Assembly (NCBI GenBank): GCA_029216955.1
Contig: JANAVB010029819.1
Coordinates: 32,859,652-32,923,651 of the forward strand
Origin: Iris pallida
Lineage: Eukaryota > Streptophyta > Magnoliopsida > Asparagales > Iridaceae
Reading direction: 5' to 3'
DNA: 64,000 bases
The notes under the pieces are model-generated. The model saw nothing but the letters and a program-made list of their open reading frames with translations, was not told the DNA's origin and did not search any database. Position 1 is the first letter of the stretch. Each line of letters opens with the position of its first letter. Below, in pieces: positions 23,277 to 35,614 of this stretch. The position numbers were made by a program, and so were the translations under genes.

Positions 23277-23939
23277 CTATATCTGCACTCCGGGCATGAT
23301 CACCTCAATCCCAAGGCTCTCCAAGTCTGCAAGCAAATGTCGATCCATGGTCAAACACATGGCTGTCGGATACCTACTCAAGGCATCGGCAACCACGTTG
23401 GCCTTTCCTGGGTGATACTGAAGTAGGATGTCAAAATCCTTCATCAACTCTAGCCATCTGCGCTGCCTCATGTTCAACTCCTTCTGAGTGAACACATACT
23501 TTAAGCTCTTGTGATCTGTGAAGATCTCCACCCTCTCACCATACAGATAATGCTTCCACAACTTCAGAGCAAATATCACTGCTGCCAGCTCCAAGTCGTA
23601 GGTAGGGTAGTTCTTCTCATGGGGATGCAATTGCCTGGAAGCATAGGCAATCACCTTCCCATGCTGCTGCAAGACGCAACCCAGCCCCTTCCCTGAAGCA
23701 TCACTATAAATAGTGAATCCACCTGATCTTGAAGGCAATATCAGAATCGGAGCTGTCGTAAGCCGCTTCTTCAACTCATCAAAAGCTGCCTGACACTCCT
23801 CTGACCAAACATACTCAGCATCCGGGTCAACCGAGTCAACGGCTCTGCAACCCGGAAGAAATCCTGCACAAATTTCCGATAATATCCTGCCAGCCCCAAG
23901 AAACTCCTGATCTCTGCAACTGAAGTCGGCGCTGCCCAT
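23277..23939 (-). pseudogene. Z RT connection and RNase H domain
   Basis: Open over 220 residues. RNase H degrades the RNA strand of the cDNA hybrid. It shows [12 protein letters not shown] (first catalytic Asp), [21 protein letters not shown] (catalytic Glu), [17 protein letters not shown] (second Asp) and ADALSR near the end, in the order and spacing of Ty3/Gypsy RNase H. The N-terminal ~30 residues are out of frame with RT; the true frame overlaps at 23771-24022 ([15 protein letters not shown]). So one frameshift lies near 23830 and another near 24060. Otherwise well kept. Confidence 0.92.
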
Positions 23940-24653
23940 GCCTCAACTGCTACAATCTTCTTGGGGTCGACTGAGATACCATCTCCAGTCACCACATGCC
24001 CCAAGAAGTCCACCCGATCCAAGAAGAACTCACACTTGGAGAGCTTTCCGTAAAGCTGCTCCCTCTGAGAGTTCCAGCACTATCCTCAAATGCTCCTCGT
24101 GTTCCTCCTCAGTCTTGGAATATACTAAGATGTCGTCAATGAACACCACCACAAACTGATCCAGATACTGATGGAACACCTTGTTCATAAGGTTCATAAA
24201 CACTGCTGGTGCATTGGATAGCCCAAACGGCATAACCAAAAACTCAAACTGCCCGTACCGCGTCCTGAAAGCGGTCTTGGGAATATCCTCCCCCTTCACC
24301 TTCACCTGGTGATATCCCGACCTTAGATCAATCTTGGAAAATACCCGAGCACCGCTCAACTGGTCAAAAAGATCGTCGATCCGCGGCAGTGGGTATTTGT
24401 TCTTGATCGTGAGGTTGTTGAGTGCCCTATAGTCAATACACATGCGTACTGACCAATCCTTCTTCGGCACGAACAATACTGGTGCTCCCCATGGCAACGA
24501 ACTCGAGCGGATGAAGCCCTTGTCCTGTAGCTCATCCACCTGCTTCTTCAGCTCCACCAGCTCGTTGTTGATCACCCGATAGACATGCTGAGAGATGGGT
24601 TCCGCTCCTGGAACCAAGTCTATCGAGAACTCTATGTCTCTGTCTGGTGGCAA
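23940..24653 (-). pseudogene. Z reverse transcriptase
   Basis: Copies element RNA into DNA. It carries the Gypsy RT blocks in order: [76 protein letters not shown], and the catalytic FIDDILVYS (both Asp present, about 24120). A frameshift follows at IVLE (about 24060), after which the frame continues as [12 protein letters not shown] in another phase. The start chosen is the in-frame Met; in a working element this would be internal to a polyprotein. Upstream to 24796 only degenerate frame is left. Confidence 0.93.
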
Positions 24654-24796
24654 TCCCTACAACTCCTGGGAAAACATCCATATAATCTGCTATCAAGGGG
24701 TGTAGAATCGCTGCCTCGACCGAGACTCCACCGAAGACTCCGCTGCTCTGCTCTGTCTGACGTCTGGAGTACTCGAACTCTGGCTCCCCCGACGCT

Positions 24797-25297
24797 CTAA
24801 AAGAATTCTACCCCCTCTGTAATCAATACGGCGTGGTGCCTGCTTAACCAATCCATGCCTAGTACTATATCGTAGTTCGACAATGGCATTACGAGCAGGC
24901 TTATCTCCAACTCCCGGCCTCCCAAAACTACTCTCCGACCCTTACAAACATCACTCACGAGGATAATGCCACCCCCGATCGTGATCTTGTAAGTCCTAGG
25001 CAATGATTCAGCTATGATACCGTGTCTAATCGCAAAAGATACTGATATAAAGTTATACAAAGCACCGGAATCGAATAATGCAAAAGCTGGACTGGAGTCG
25101 AGAAGAATCGAACCTGCAATCAGCTCTCCGATGGCCTCCGTATCCTCTGCTGCCATGGCGAATCCTCGTCCCTGCTGGCCTCCCCTGGCCTGCTGTGGTG
25201 TGGATGAACCTGTTGCAGCGTGCAGGGCTGGTCCCCTGCTGGCCTGCTGGAGCCCTTGCTCCTCCTCCCTGGGCTGCTCGTCCCCCAGACCTAGCAC
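24797..25297 (-). pseudogene. Z aspartic protease
   Basis: A 166-residue frame. It holds the retroviral-type protease with active-site motif FALFDSGALYNFIS (Asp in DSG) and the C-terminal YDIVLGMDWLSRHHA seen in plant Gypsy proteases. It would cleave the gag-pol polyprotein. It is itself open, but its link to the gag zinc knuckles upstream is frameshifted, and the DSGA context is changed from the usual DSGAS. Antisense + strand frames over it are shadows. Confidence 0.9.
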
Positions 25298-26416
25298 AAT
25301 CCTCAGCTGGTGATCTGACGCTCCGCAAAGAAGGCACTTCCGAGCCTCTTCCTATACACGTTCCATCCATGCCCTGGCTTCTTGCAGAAGGTGCAACTGA
25401 CTGCTGCCTGGGGGCCTGATGCTGAAACTGCTGCTGGTGAACTGGCCTCTACAGGATCGGTTGCGGTTGGAACTGCCTCAGCTGCTGATGCTAAAAGTGG
25501 GGCCTCTTGGCCTGGCCTCCGCTGCTGCTGCCCCCAACTGGGTCTCGCCCCCTCTTGAGCCTAAGCTCAAGATCATCCTCTGCCAACAAGGCTCCCGTCA
25601 AGATCTCCTCGAATGTGGCATCCCGGTTGCCCTCGGTCAAGGACTTGACCTCCTTGACTAGACCCTTCCGAAACCTCTGAGCCTTCGCCGTCTCGCTCAA
25701 GCCCTCTACAAACCTGTCGAGGCGGCCAAACTCCCCGGCGTACTCCTCCACTGAAAGGCTTCCCTTGACTAGGCTCTCGAACTGCGACTCCAAGGCTCTG
25801 AGTACTGAATCTGGGAAGAACTTCTTCTTGAAGAAGCCCTTGAACCGCTCCCAAGTCTGTCCAGCTACCCCCACCTTGGGGTCTGACTAATACCAGGTGC
25901 GAGCAAGATCTCGTATCCGGCTAGCTGCGGCCTCGATCTGAAGATCTGCTGGTATCCGGGCCAGGCGGAAGATCTCATCTATGTGCTCGATCCACTCATC
26001 GGCATATAGTATCCCCTCTGTCCCCAGAAAGTCTCTGGGGCTCATCTTCTGAAACTGCTCGATCCCCGGTGTCCTCGGCAGATGGACTACTGGTCGAGCT
26101 ACAACCGTCATAAGGGCCAACTCCATGCCCCTGTCCTGTCGAGCCTACTGCCGGTCCATGAACTGCTGGAAGTACGCGAACATCTGCGCTGCGTCCACGT
26201 GTCCTGTAGGCGGCGGCTGCTGAAAGGATCTTATGGAATGTCCGGGTCCTGCCTCCGAGCCGGTGGAGGCATACCCCCTGCTGCTACTGCCGAGGTCTCA
26301 ATACGAGCAGAGGTGGCAGGAGCTGCAGTCCCCTAGCCTCGCTGTACTGGCTGGGAGGTAGCAGTCCCCTCCATAGCATCCCCACGAATGGTACGCTGCG
26401 ATCGAGTCTCTACCAT
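25298..26416 (-). pseudogene. Z gag (capsid and zinc knuckles), broken
   Basis: Gag forms the particle that packages the RNA. The likely start is the Met at 26416 (MVETRSQRTIRGD), about 240 bp inside the 5' LTR. TAG stops occur early and at 26145-26147, and another stop lies near 25885, with a frameshift near 26240. The capsid part has WIEHIDEIFRLARIP (about 26000) and WERFKGFFKKKFFP (about 25840), hallmarks of the Retrotrans_gag domain. Two damaged zinc knuckles close it: CTFCKKPGHGWNVY (about 25395) and CLLCGASDH followed by a frameshift (about 25330). It cannot give an intact Gag. Confidence 0.9.
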
Positions 26417-26580
26417 CCTGAAGATAGACAAACAAGGGTATCAATTTCTGAGAAAGAAGCGAAATAACAAAGACGGACAATTAAAATTCAAGAGATCAGC
26501 TGACAATAAGGATTTAGATGGCAATAAAAGAAATTTTTCTAAATTGATTGAGTACCTTAAAATTAATGTCCTATATTCTA

Positions 26581-26658
26581 CTGCAGGCTGTAGTGATACT
26601 CTAATTCGAATACCACTACACTTCTAGTCTAGACCTGCATGGGCCACCACTAAAAACG
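26581..26658 (-). other. Z leader stem-loop just inside the 5' LTR
   Basis: On the - strand the leader follows the LTR end at 26659 and repeats GTGGTGGCCCATGCAGG. The hairpin GTAGTGGTATTC with GAGTATCACTAC has loop GAATTA (LARD1 has GAACTA), closed by TGCAGG and CCTGCA. It is the only copy of this structure in the window that belongs to a coding element. Confidence 0.6.
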
Positions 26659-29600
26659 TGTCACGACCCGCACCCTAGAGTAAGGGCACGAGACGTGGGT
26701 ACGTCCAGCCTACGCCACAGTGTCGGCGGTAGAACGCTGTCCTAGGTCAACATATATCTAATAATATATCTCTAAACAGTTTATACTCCCCGAATGGGGG
26801 TGACATAGCAGTAAATAAACTCAATCACAACTAAGGAAGAGATAGCACGATATGAAATAGAACTCAAGGAAAAATAGATAAAGTAGTCTAAGATAATCCC
26901 AGCAAATATCCAGAGGTACATGGTCTCAGATACTGAATGAAAGAATATATACAACTCAGAACAGAATAAAATCTAGCTAAACATGTCTCAAGACTACATA
27001 AGATAAGATGAGCCTAACAAACTAGTCTAGGCAATGGGGTGATGTCCTCAGCTAGAGCTGGGTCCTCCTGAGGGTCCAGCTCGCAAGTGTCGTCTAGGGT
27101 GCCCCGTAGAAGGTATCCACACAGGCCTCCTCCTCGTCCTCTGTAAATTTTCAATAGGTACAGTCAGGACAGGAGCGAGTACAGTACACCTCAAAGTTCA
27201 TAGCAGGTTAGAAAATATAATCATGCAGTAAAGTAAGATACAGGTGCTGAAGAATATAGTATGTAAACAGAGAAAGAGAACTGTAATAGAAATATCTACT
27301 ATAAGTAACGAACTAACAGTGGCTAGTGAGTCAGAGTATAGGATAGCACATGTGAACAGAACAAATTTGTACATGATCTACACTAAGGAGTATCACATGA
27401 TCTACACAACTATGGAATTGTTCACCTGACTACTAGCACTCTCCCATTTCCCCAATCAATACACAAGGATCTAAGCAGGTTATGTTATTATACATGATAT
27501 CACATGGGGGCCCATAAAGGGTGCACATGATAGTATACATGAGGGCTCTGTGAACATGAGAGTACATGATTCACAAGAGTGTACATGTATGGTGAAAGCA
27601 CAGGAGTACTGATGAAAGTGAAACGCACATGACACAATGTACCCGATGCTCCCGAGGGGGATAACATCACATGAAGAGATCTATATAGTACCAATCCGTG
27701 ATAATGTCGTGACAGCACAAGTAAGTAATTTAATGAGAAAATTCTAAGCAGGATATGAAATGATCAGAGAATGTACTCGCCTAGTATCCGAGTGTCCAAT
27801 ATGAAAGTACTGTCCGAGGAGTGGTGTCTGGCTCCTAATCAGAATAGCACAAGTCACAACAAGTCTAAAATGGTAAAATGAAGTCCTACTATGCATTCTA
27901 CATGATTCTAGGTCAATCTAGGCCAAAGTTAACTCTTTGTCAACTCTGGTCAACCCTAGAAGTCAAACTAGGTCAACCAAGTCTAGACTAGGTCAAGCTA
28001 GTCTATCTAGTCTAATCTAGACTATACTAGTCTAACTAATCTAGTCTAGGTCTACCAAGGCTAAACTAGCCTATCAACATTCAATACAAGGCTATAAAAC
28101 CTATCCTATCAATCAAGCACAACCCCAAACACAAACACTAATGACACACCAAATACATATACATGATACTAGTATATATGCCAATATATCTATTCGTCCA
28201 ATGCATGAATCTATACTAAATACTTATATATAAAACACACTTACATTATATATATATAGATATATATGATTTTCCATACATATAATATACATAAAAATTG
28301 GATAGGCATATAGAGAGGGTGAAAGGACATCATGGCAATGTGAGTGTCTATGTGTAGTGTTGTGAGGGATGTGTGTATCATGGAATTTGTGAGAGGGCAT
28401 GTGTCAATGGGAAAATAAGTGTGTGGCATGGTGTCATGAGAGTGTTAGGTGTAATGTAAATCTGAAACAGTGGCAGTGTGTGTGTGTATGTAATATGGCA
28501 GTTGTGTGAGGAGTGAGTGAATAGGTGTGTAGCTGTGTGTGTGTGTGGGAAGAAGAGTGGACTGTACAGGAATAAAATGTGCAAAGGGAAATACAGTTTA
28601 GATTTAGAGACTTCTAACTCAGTTTTTTAACCACATGTGAAGCACCAACAAAATAGTTCATAATTGTTAAAACAGTTAACTAGTGTTCAGTTACAGCCAA
28701 ATACCAATTCCCAGATTTTATACAACACTGGCAAACATTCCATATTTCATAATAGAAATCAAAAATCAGTCTAAAATAGTTTATACAGTTCATAAAATTC
28801 CAGTTTTTAGTCACTTCTTGCATTCTCAGTTTTTAAGCCCAAACTACAACCAAACAATCCCAAATTCGACACACATTTAGGAATCATGTAGGAGGACCAA
28901 TATAGGAATTAAAACCAATATATTAACAGTAATAAATAGGTTAAAATAGCTGGCAAATATCATATTTGAAAACTGAAAATTTACAGAAAATACATGTATC
29001 AGCTGCTTTGGGGTAAATGAGAATTCAAATAGGAAATTAAACTAAAATACGAACCCATTGGTTGGTAATTAATATATGTAATACATATGTGTCCCACAAT
29101 GTCATTGTGTCCAAACACAAGGACACAATGTGTCAAAACCAATCAAAACACAAAACAGTGTAATATCTGTGCTAATCCTCGTGTACGTGTTCACGGGATT
29201 CGTGTGCACGACACGACACGACACAACCCACGTGGTTGTGTCCCAGTGTTGACTAGGTCTAGGTCTAGGGCTAGGACACCCTGATATGGGTCTATGACAC
29301 GTGTGTCAGTGACACGACACACGTATCAGTGTCCTAAAAAACTGAACCCAGTTCAGTGCGAAAGCAATGCACGTGTTCGTGCGTGTCCGACACAACACGT
29401 GGGGGTCTGAGACTCGACATACGTCGTGTCAGTTACGAGGATGACCCATGTGTCAAGTGTCAAGTGTCGACGTGGCATCTCCTGGCAGCTGTGGCCCCCG
29501 AACAACAGGAGATCCAACCCGAGCTCATGCGCGTGTGTGCACCGCGTGTCCACGCAACGATTCCGACACGACCCGACACATACACCACCTCAGAGGAACA

Positions 29601-30508
29601 GAAATCAATAAGCAATGATAAAACGTAGATTCCTATTCAAAAACATTGCACAAAAGAAATCAAAATGCCCTTTGAGGCATTTCGACAAACATTTAAGGAC
29701 AGTTCCTGATACGTGTCCAAACGGACACAAAACTTATGAAACTCGACACGAAACCAATACAAACACTTAGGGGACTCCAAAGGCTTCCTGAATATGTAAA
29801 GAAATTAGAATTTCATTGAGGAATGAGGAAGTTACCTATAGTTGAACTTTCTAGAAAACCCCCTTTGTAGAGCTCTTCTCCTTGATATCCCAATCCAATC
29901 AAATCAACAACAAACTAAAATAAAACTTCAATAACAGCAAAAATAGGTATATTAAAACCTAATGGAAGAAATTTGAATGAAAAAGGAAATGGAATGGAAT
30001 TCTAGAGATTAAATGAAGTAGGAACAAACCTTGTTTTCTAAACTTGAGCTTTCCTAAAAAGAGGCAACCCTAAAATTAAGAGAGCATTTATAGGGTTGTG
30101 TTCCCAAGGAGGATAGGGTGGCTGGCCACTTAGTCTAGGGCTTAGGGTTTTGCAATGTCTTGGGCTTTGGGCCAACCTACAAGGCTATGGCTTGAATTGA
30201 TTTATTAATGGTTCTAAATCATAAGCCATGACTTATGACTTTCTAATTCCTATTGCTAACTAGAGTCTATTGACCAAACCAAGGGTTAGCTTAGGTTAGA
30301 CTAGAGTCATATAACCTAACCAAGTCTATACTAACTATGGTTAGCTTCTAGGTTGGTCTACAAGGGTCAAAACTAGCCAAAGTCAACCTAGTCCAAACAA
30401 TTCCAAAATAATTCCTAAAAATTCCCATAAATTCAAATAAATTCTAATAAATTTAAATTACCCCAAAAATGTCAAAAATACCCTCAAACTAGAAATATGG
30501 TAGTGACA
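26659..30508 (-). repeat. Z 5' LTR, 3850 bp
   Basis: Partner of 17715-21646, with scattered differences, many of them C/T or G/A transitions. It contains the same W-box array (27909-27995), GACACG block (about 29100-29580) and TATA box (30084-30092). It would hold the promoter for Z transcription on the - strand. It contains no gene. Confidence 0.93.
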
Positions 30509-32138
30509 GATTTTGATCGATCTAACGCCAGATTAGAAATTATATTTGAACACACTTTTAGAGAACATGTAGGGCTCCACAACCCAATTCGCAGAAGTCG
30601 ATTTCATCGACCACGCGCCGAGAAATCGGATCCCGAAGTTGACCGAAAATCTATTTTAAAAACTAGAAATTTGCTCCGATACCACGTGCGTCCCGCCAAA
30701 CTGGGCGACTTGGTCGCAAACCGAAAGCACCGAAAGGTACATAATGGCTTCATGGACGTGTGGGCTTTGACGGAATTCAAATTGGTCGCGTGTGCGCGAC
30801 GAATTTGATGCGTATCCGTCAAAATTCACCGTATCGGCCTCTGTGCAAATTTTCCAATTATATCGTGCACATTCGTCAGATCGAGACGAAACTTGCTCCA
30901 ACATGACCGTATCGTTTTTCTTGTCCTTTATGCTAAGTTTGGTCCAATTCTGAGACAGTTGAAACGGAACACCGTTTTACGGGCCCCACGGTCCGACTCA
31001 ACGGGCGATTTTGTGCACGGCCTGTCGAAATCCAACTTTGGACATACTGTTGGGTTCGTATCGGAAAACCGGACCTGTTGACATATAGTTTGACGACTTT
31101 AGAGACCGTTGACTCGGGCACGCTTTTCGGTGTAAAGCGGGTCCAACGGCGAACACCGTTTTGACCCAAAATTATCGTTTTGCCCCTGTGTTCAGAATTG
31201 GACTTAAGGACAGACAATTCTAGCTATTTTGACTATTATGAGAACATTGGTAATATTTATTTCAGCATCCGAAGACTGTTGTACGAGTTTTGACTTTTGT
31301 GGCACACCGAGTAGTTCAGATTATCGGTTTCACCAGCACAGGACCACAGGCGAGTACAGTTTATTACCTGCATTTAGATATTAATTTTCACTATATTTTA
31401 TTGATTGGCCATTGGTTATGTGATTTTTATATTCTATTATAAATTATTGAGTCGGGAATGAGAAGTACCAAGGATGTGTGATCCGACCATAGACATTGTT
31501 TATTTTCTGCAAGTAGACCTCGTAGACATTGTTTATTTTCTGCAAGTAGACCTCGTAGACATTGTTTATTTTCTGCAAGTAGAACTCGTAGACATTGTTT
31601 ATTTTTTGTGCAAGTAGACCTCGTAGACCTCGCGGTGTAGTGTCCCAGACTGATCACATATCAAAGATACTTCTAACAGTTGGGGAAAGTATTTTGTGTC
31701 TATTTATTTGTTATTGATTTTCCGTATTTTCTGTTTATTTTCAAAAAACATGTAATTGATGTCTAACCTCTGTTGTATAGTCATTTTCATTTATTGAAAT
31801 TGCATTAAGTGAATTATGCTCCTTCCATTCCTGACTGGAAACCAATATTTTTCAGGTTAGCTGTGGCTTCACTTAGCTTGGGAGATTCGGGTGTACTTGC
31901 AGACAGAAACCTAGAAATAGATAGCAGATGTATCAATTTCATTTATTGTAAAATATTGTATTTTTTTAATTATAAATATTATAAATATTGTAACAAATTT
32001 AGAAATTTGAATGAGCATCAAATGTTATATTTTGAGCATTTATTTCTTGCGGGCGTGACGGCGTTCTACCGCCGACACGACGGCGTAGGCTGGCTTGGAC
32101 ACGTCTCGTATCCGAAAAAACGGGTGCGGGTCGTGACA
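30509..32138 (+). repeat. Element X 3' LTR, right part, with Z target duplication
   Basis: It starts with GATTT (30509-30513), the second copy of the Z target site, and continues the X LTR from TGATCGATCTAACGCC to ...GTGCGGGTCGTGACA. It matches 11445-13037. It contains the four-unit minisatellite. The next bases, CTAGG (32139-32143), belong to the Y_A LTR and are the expected right target duplication of X. Confidence 0.9.
31489..31630 (+). repeat. 33-bp minisatellite in X 3' LTR, four copies
   Basis: Same unit as 12424-12530 with one more copy. The units have the same order and end in the same variant (TTTTTTGTGCAAG), so an inner unit was gained here or lost in the 5' LTR after insertion. 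Confidence 0.85.
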
Positions 32139-35100
32139 CTAGGTCACATGCATCTAATATTTTAAGGTACATTGCACAGTTATACTCTCCAAATGAAGGA
32201 ATAATATAAAGTACAAATCTCAATCACAGCTAAGGATGATGTACGATAAGATAGATAAGAATATCAAAAGAATATATAGATGAAATACGATAAAAGAGAA
32301 AATCCAAAGTATCTAAGATAAACATCTAACACCTCCGCAAATCCACATCATCAAAAAATCTCTAATACAAATATCCAGATAAGATACAACTGAAATAATA
32401 TAACTAAACTATGGGAGTACTCGTCAGCAGGTAATGGATCCTGCTGTCGGTCCAATTCACAGGTATCCTCTAATGCTGCCCTGTAGTAGGTAGTACAACA
32501 CGCGTCATCCTCGTCCTCTGTAATATTTTCAACAGGTCCAGTCAGGACAGGAGCGAGCACAATACATCTCACGCAGTTCATATCATGACAGGAATATAAA
32601 GCATGTAATAGAGTAAGATACATGAATCGCTAAAAGAAAGGACAAAATAAAGAGATGACTGTAATGGAAATATCTACTATAAGTAAAGAACTAACAGTAA
32701 ACTAGTGATTTAGAGTACAAGATAGATATGTGAACGGCTTGATAATAAATATAAGAGTTTGTACATGGCTACACTACTTTGGAAATATTCACTTGACCAT
32801 TTCTACTCCGCCATCCCCAATCAATATAGAAGGATCCGTTCAAATTATGTTATTGTACATTATATCACATGGGGGCCCATAAATTGGTGCACATGAATGT
32901 AAACATGGGGGCTCCATGAACATGAGAGTACATGAATCACGAGAGTGCACATGAATGGTGAAAGCACAGGAATACATGATGAAAGTAAAACGCACATGAC
33001 ATGATGTATCCGATGCTCCCGAGGGGGATAACATCGCATGAAAAGATCCATATAGTACTAATCCATGTTACCATCATGACAGCATCAAGTAAAGTAATCT
33101 AGAGCAAGAATATAGTCCTAGCAAGTATGAAACGGTCAGATAATATACTCGCCTGATAACCTGAGTATCCGAAGTGAATATACTGTCTGAGAAGAGGTGT
33201 CTGACTCCTATTTAGAATAGCACAAGTCACAATATGTCCAAAATGGTAATATAGAACATTGCAATGCATTCTACATGATGTTTGGGTCAATCTAGGCTAA
33301 AGTCAACCTTTGGTCAACTCTAGTCAACTACACTAGTCAAACTAGGTCAACTAGGTCAAGTCCTAACCCAGACAAGTTTCACTAAGCCTAACCATGTCTA
33401 TCCTAGCATTCACACAAGTCACAAAGCTACATAAGCTATCAAATATGCACAATTTCATATATACATACATATATACTCAATGTACATATGGCATACACAT
33501 AGGAAAATCATATAGGGCTATATGCCTATATACATATCCATATTGGCATACACATATATATTCAAACCATATTTTACATATACAAAATATATATAGGCAA
33601 TCATATATATATATATATATTTACATATTATCATGCATGAATATAGATATATGCATACTATATATATAGAGAGAGAGGGATAGAGTGACAGTGGCATGAG
33701 TGTCAATGTGGACTAGTGTATGTGTGTGTATACAATATGTGTGTGTGTGTATTTCAGTTTCAAGGTTAGAGTGTAACAGTGGTGTATATGTGTGTGTGTA
33801 TAATCTCAGGTTTGTACAACAGTGAGTATGTTTCAGATTTAGTGAATATGTGTGTATGTGTTTTCAGTCTACAACACATGTTTTAGTGAATATGTGTGTT
33901 TGTATTCAGTTTACATCACAGGTTAGAGTCTAACGGTGGTGTATATGTGTGTGTGTGTATTCATAGATGGAAGAGTGTGTCGAATGTGTGTGGTAGCAGT
34001 AGGGTGTCAGATTTTAGAATTTCAATTCACACAACTCGGGAAACACCAATCGAACAAACCAATCATCACACATGAATCCAAACATGTAAACCTTCATCTT
34101 AGACATAATAATATGTTCTAACATTATTAATTTGGCATCTAACTTCAGTTTAAAACATAATTTAAATCTCAGGAACTAATTAACAGAATATGGTATCAGA
34201 CAGTTGGGGGAAACACCCAATTTGATTCGAATTTACATAAATCATCAATTAAATGGTTGGTAACCAATTGTGCACATGTGCAAGTGTCATACATGTCGAT
34301 TAGTGTCCACAAAATCAATATACGACGTGTCCACACCCTCTCAAATATGTACAGACACGCACGACACGCACAGTCTCGTGCACGCGTGTGTGTGAGTCCA
34401 GGACACGACACCATTCGTGCACGTGTCCACATATTCGCCTAGGGTAGGGCTACGTGTTTAGGAGCCCGACACATCATCACGACGTGTCGTGTCACGATAC
34501 CAAGCCGTATCAGAGCCCGATACATGCTGTGCATGTACAGTGCAAATCCCATACGAGCTCGATTTCTCACGAAATACTTGAGGGATTTGCCTCGTACTTC
34601 ATGCATGAGATGTCAGTCAATGCCCCTTTGTATCCAAGAAAAATAGACCTAATCATTTCGTGTCCAGTGTACACGACACGTCGAGCAGTAGAACACTGCT
34701 TGAGTGTACAGCGAGCATGTTCGTGCCCATTTTGGACACGGACATGACTCAAAATTGACTCAGTCTATAGGGAAAACAATATACACATATAAATCAATAA
34801 TTCCATTCAAATACTTTTCGAAAATAACATGACATTATTTACAGTGGCATTTCATCAAACACCTAGGTACATACACTGATACGTGTCCGATACAGACACA
34901 AAAATGACACAAAATCCTACAAAATGTTACCTACAACTAGGGGACTCCTGGATCTATGCAACTATGCAAAGAAATCAAGGAAATAAAGTGGTTTGGATAG
35001 TTACCTATTGAGTGTCAAACTCAAGAAAAAGCTCCATAAATGAGAATCCTTCTAGCAACACAAAAGTCCCAAATTGTTCAAAAGCTGAGATTTCATATCA

Positions 35101-35614
35101 TGAACATAAAATAGACATAGTTTAGATCCTATTGCAAAAGACTATTGCAAAAGACTAGGGCTAAAAAGGATTGAAGAATGGACAAACCTTGCTCTTACCA
35201 AAAATGGATGTGGAGTAAAAAGAGGCAAGAAAGGAATAAGAGACATTAAATAGAGGGGGGATCCCTAGGGGTCCGGCCAAGAATGGAAGAATTAGGGTTA
35301 GGGTTGATGACTAATGGGCTTTGGGCCAAGTACCATGCTAAATGGGTCAATCTCTAAGTCAAAAACCCATGCACCTAAAACACTTGATCTCTCTATGAAA
35401 CTTGGTTCAACATAAGTCAACTTGGGTCGACTTAAGTTAGACTAGGGTCCCACCATGCTAACCAAGTCTCCATAGTCAAAGTCAACCTCTAGGTTAGTCT
35501 CCAAGGTCTCAACTAGCAAAGGTCAAAAATAACAACCACAACTCCAACAATTCAAAATAAATCCAAAATTTTAAAATGATCAAAATACCCTCAAGTTAAA
35601 ATGTGGTAGTGACA
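32139..35614 (-). repeat. Y_A: LTR of a Gypsy element split by X
   Basis: Homologous to 58382-61865 of the Y_B LTR, so it lacks only the last ~83 bp (- strand sense). Those bases should lie left of X, outside the window. Its outer end TGTCACTACCACATTT (35614 leftwards) is next to LINE sequence TTATC. It contains W-boxes (33283-33360), GTACATGA repeats, TA/TG microsatellites (about 33600-33960) and a GACACG block (about 34280-34740). It contains no gene. By its flanks this is the 5' LTR of its element. Confidence 0.88.

Larger units (their letters stand above)
17715..30508 (-). mobile_element. Element Z: complete Ty3/Gypsy retrotransposon, chromovirus-like
   Basis: The element is 12.8 kb. Two LTRs (17715-21646 and 26659-30508) both read TGTCACGACC...TGTGGTAGTGACA or close variants on the + strand, i.e. 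the element is on the - strand. It is flanked by GATTT at 17710-17714 and 30509-30513, a perfect 5-bp target duplication inside the X 3' LTR; removing Z and one GATTT restores the X sequence seen at 11430-11475. The interior (5012 bp) carries gag, protease, RT, RNase H and integrase in the Gypsy order, all interrupted. Pol sequence, C-terminal remnant and long LTRs suggest the Tekay/Del chromovirus clade. It is now non-autonomous because of stops and frameshifts. Confidence 0.95.

Noticed and set aside
25014..25661. + strand ORFs of 80-113 residues opposite Z gag and protease
   Set aside because: They are antisense shadows of the gag and protease coding strand, which carries the recognisable motifs.
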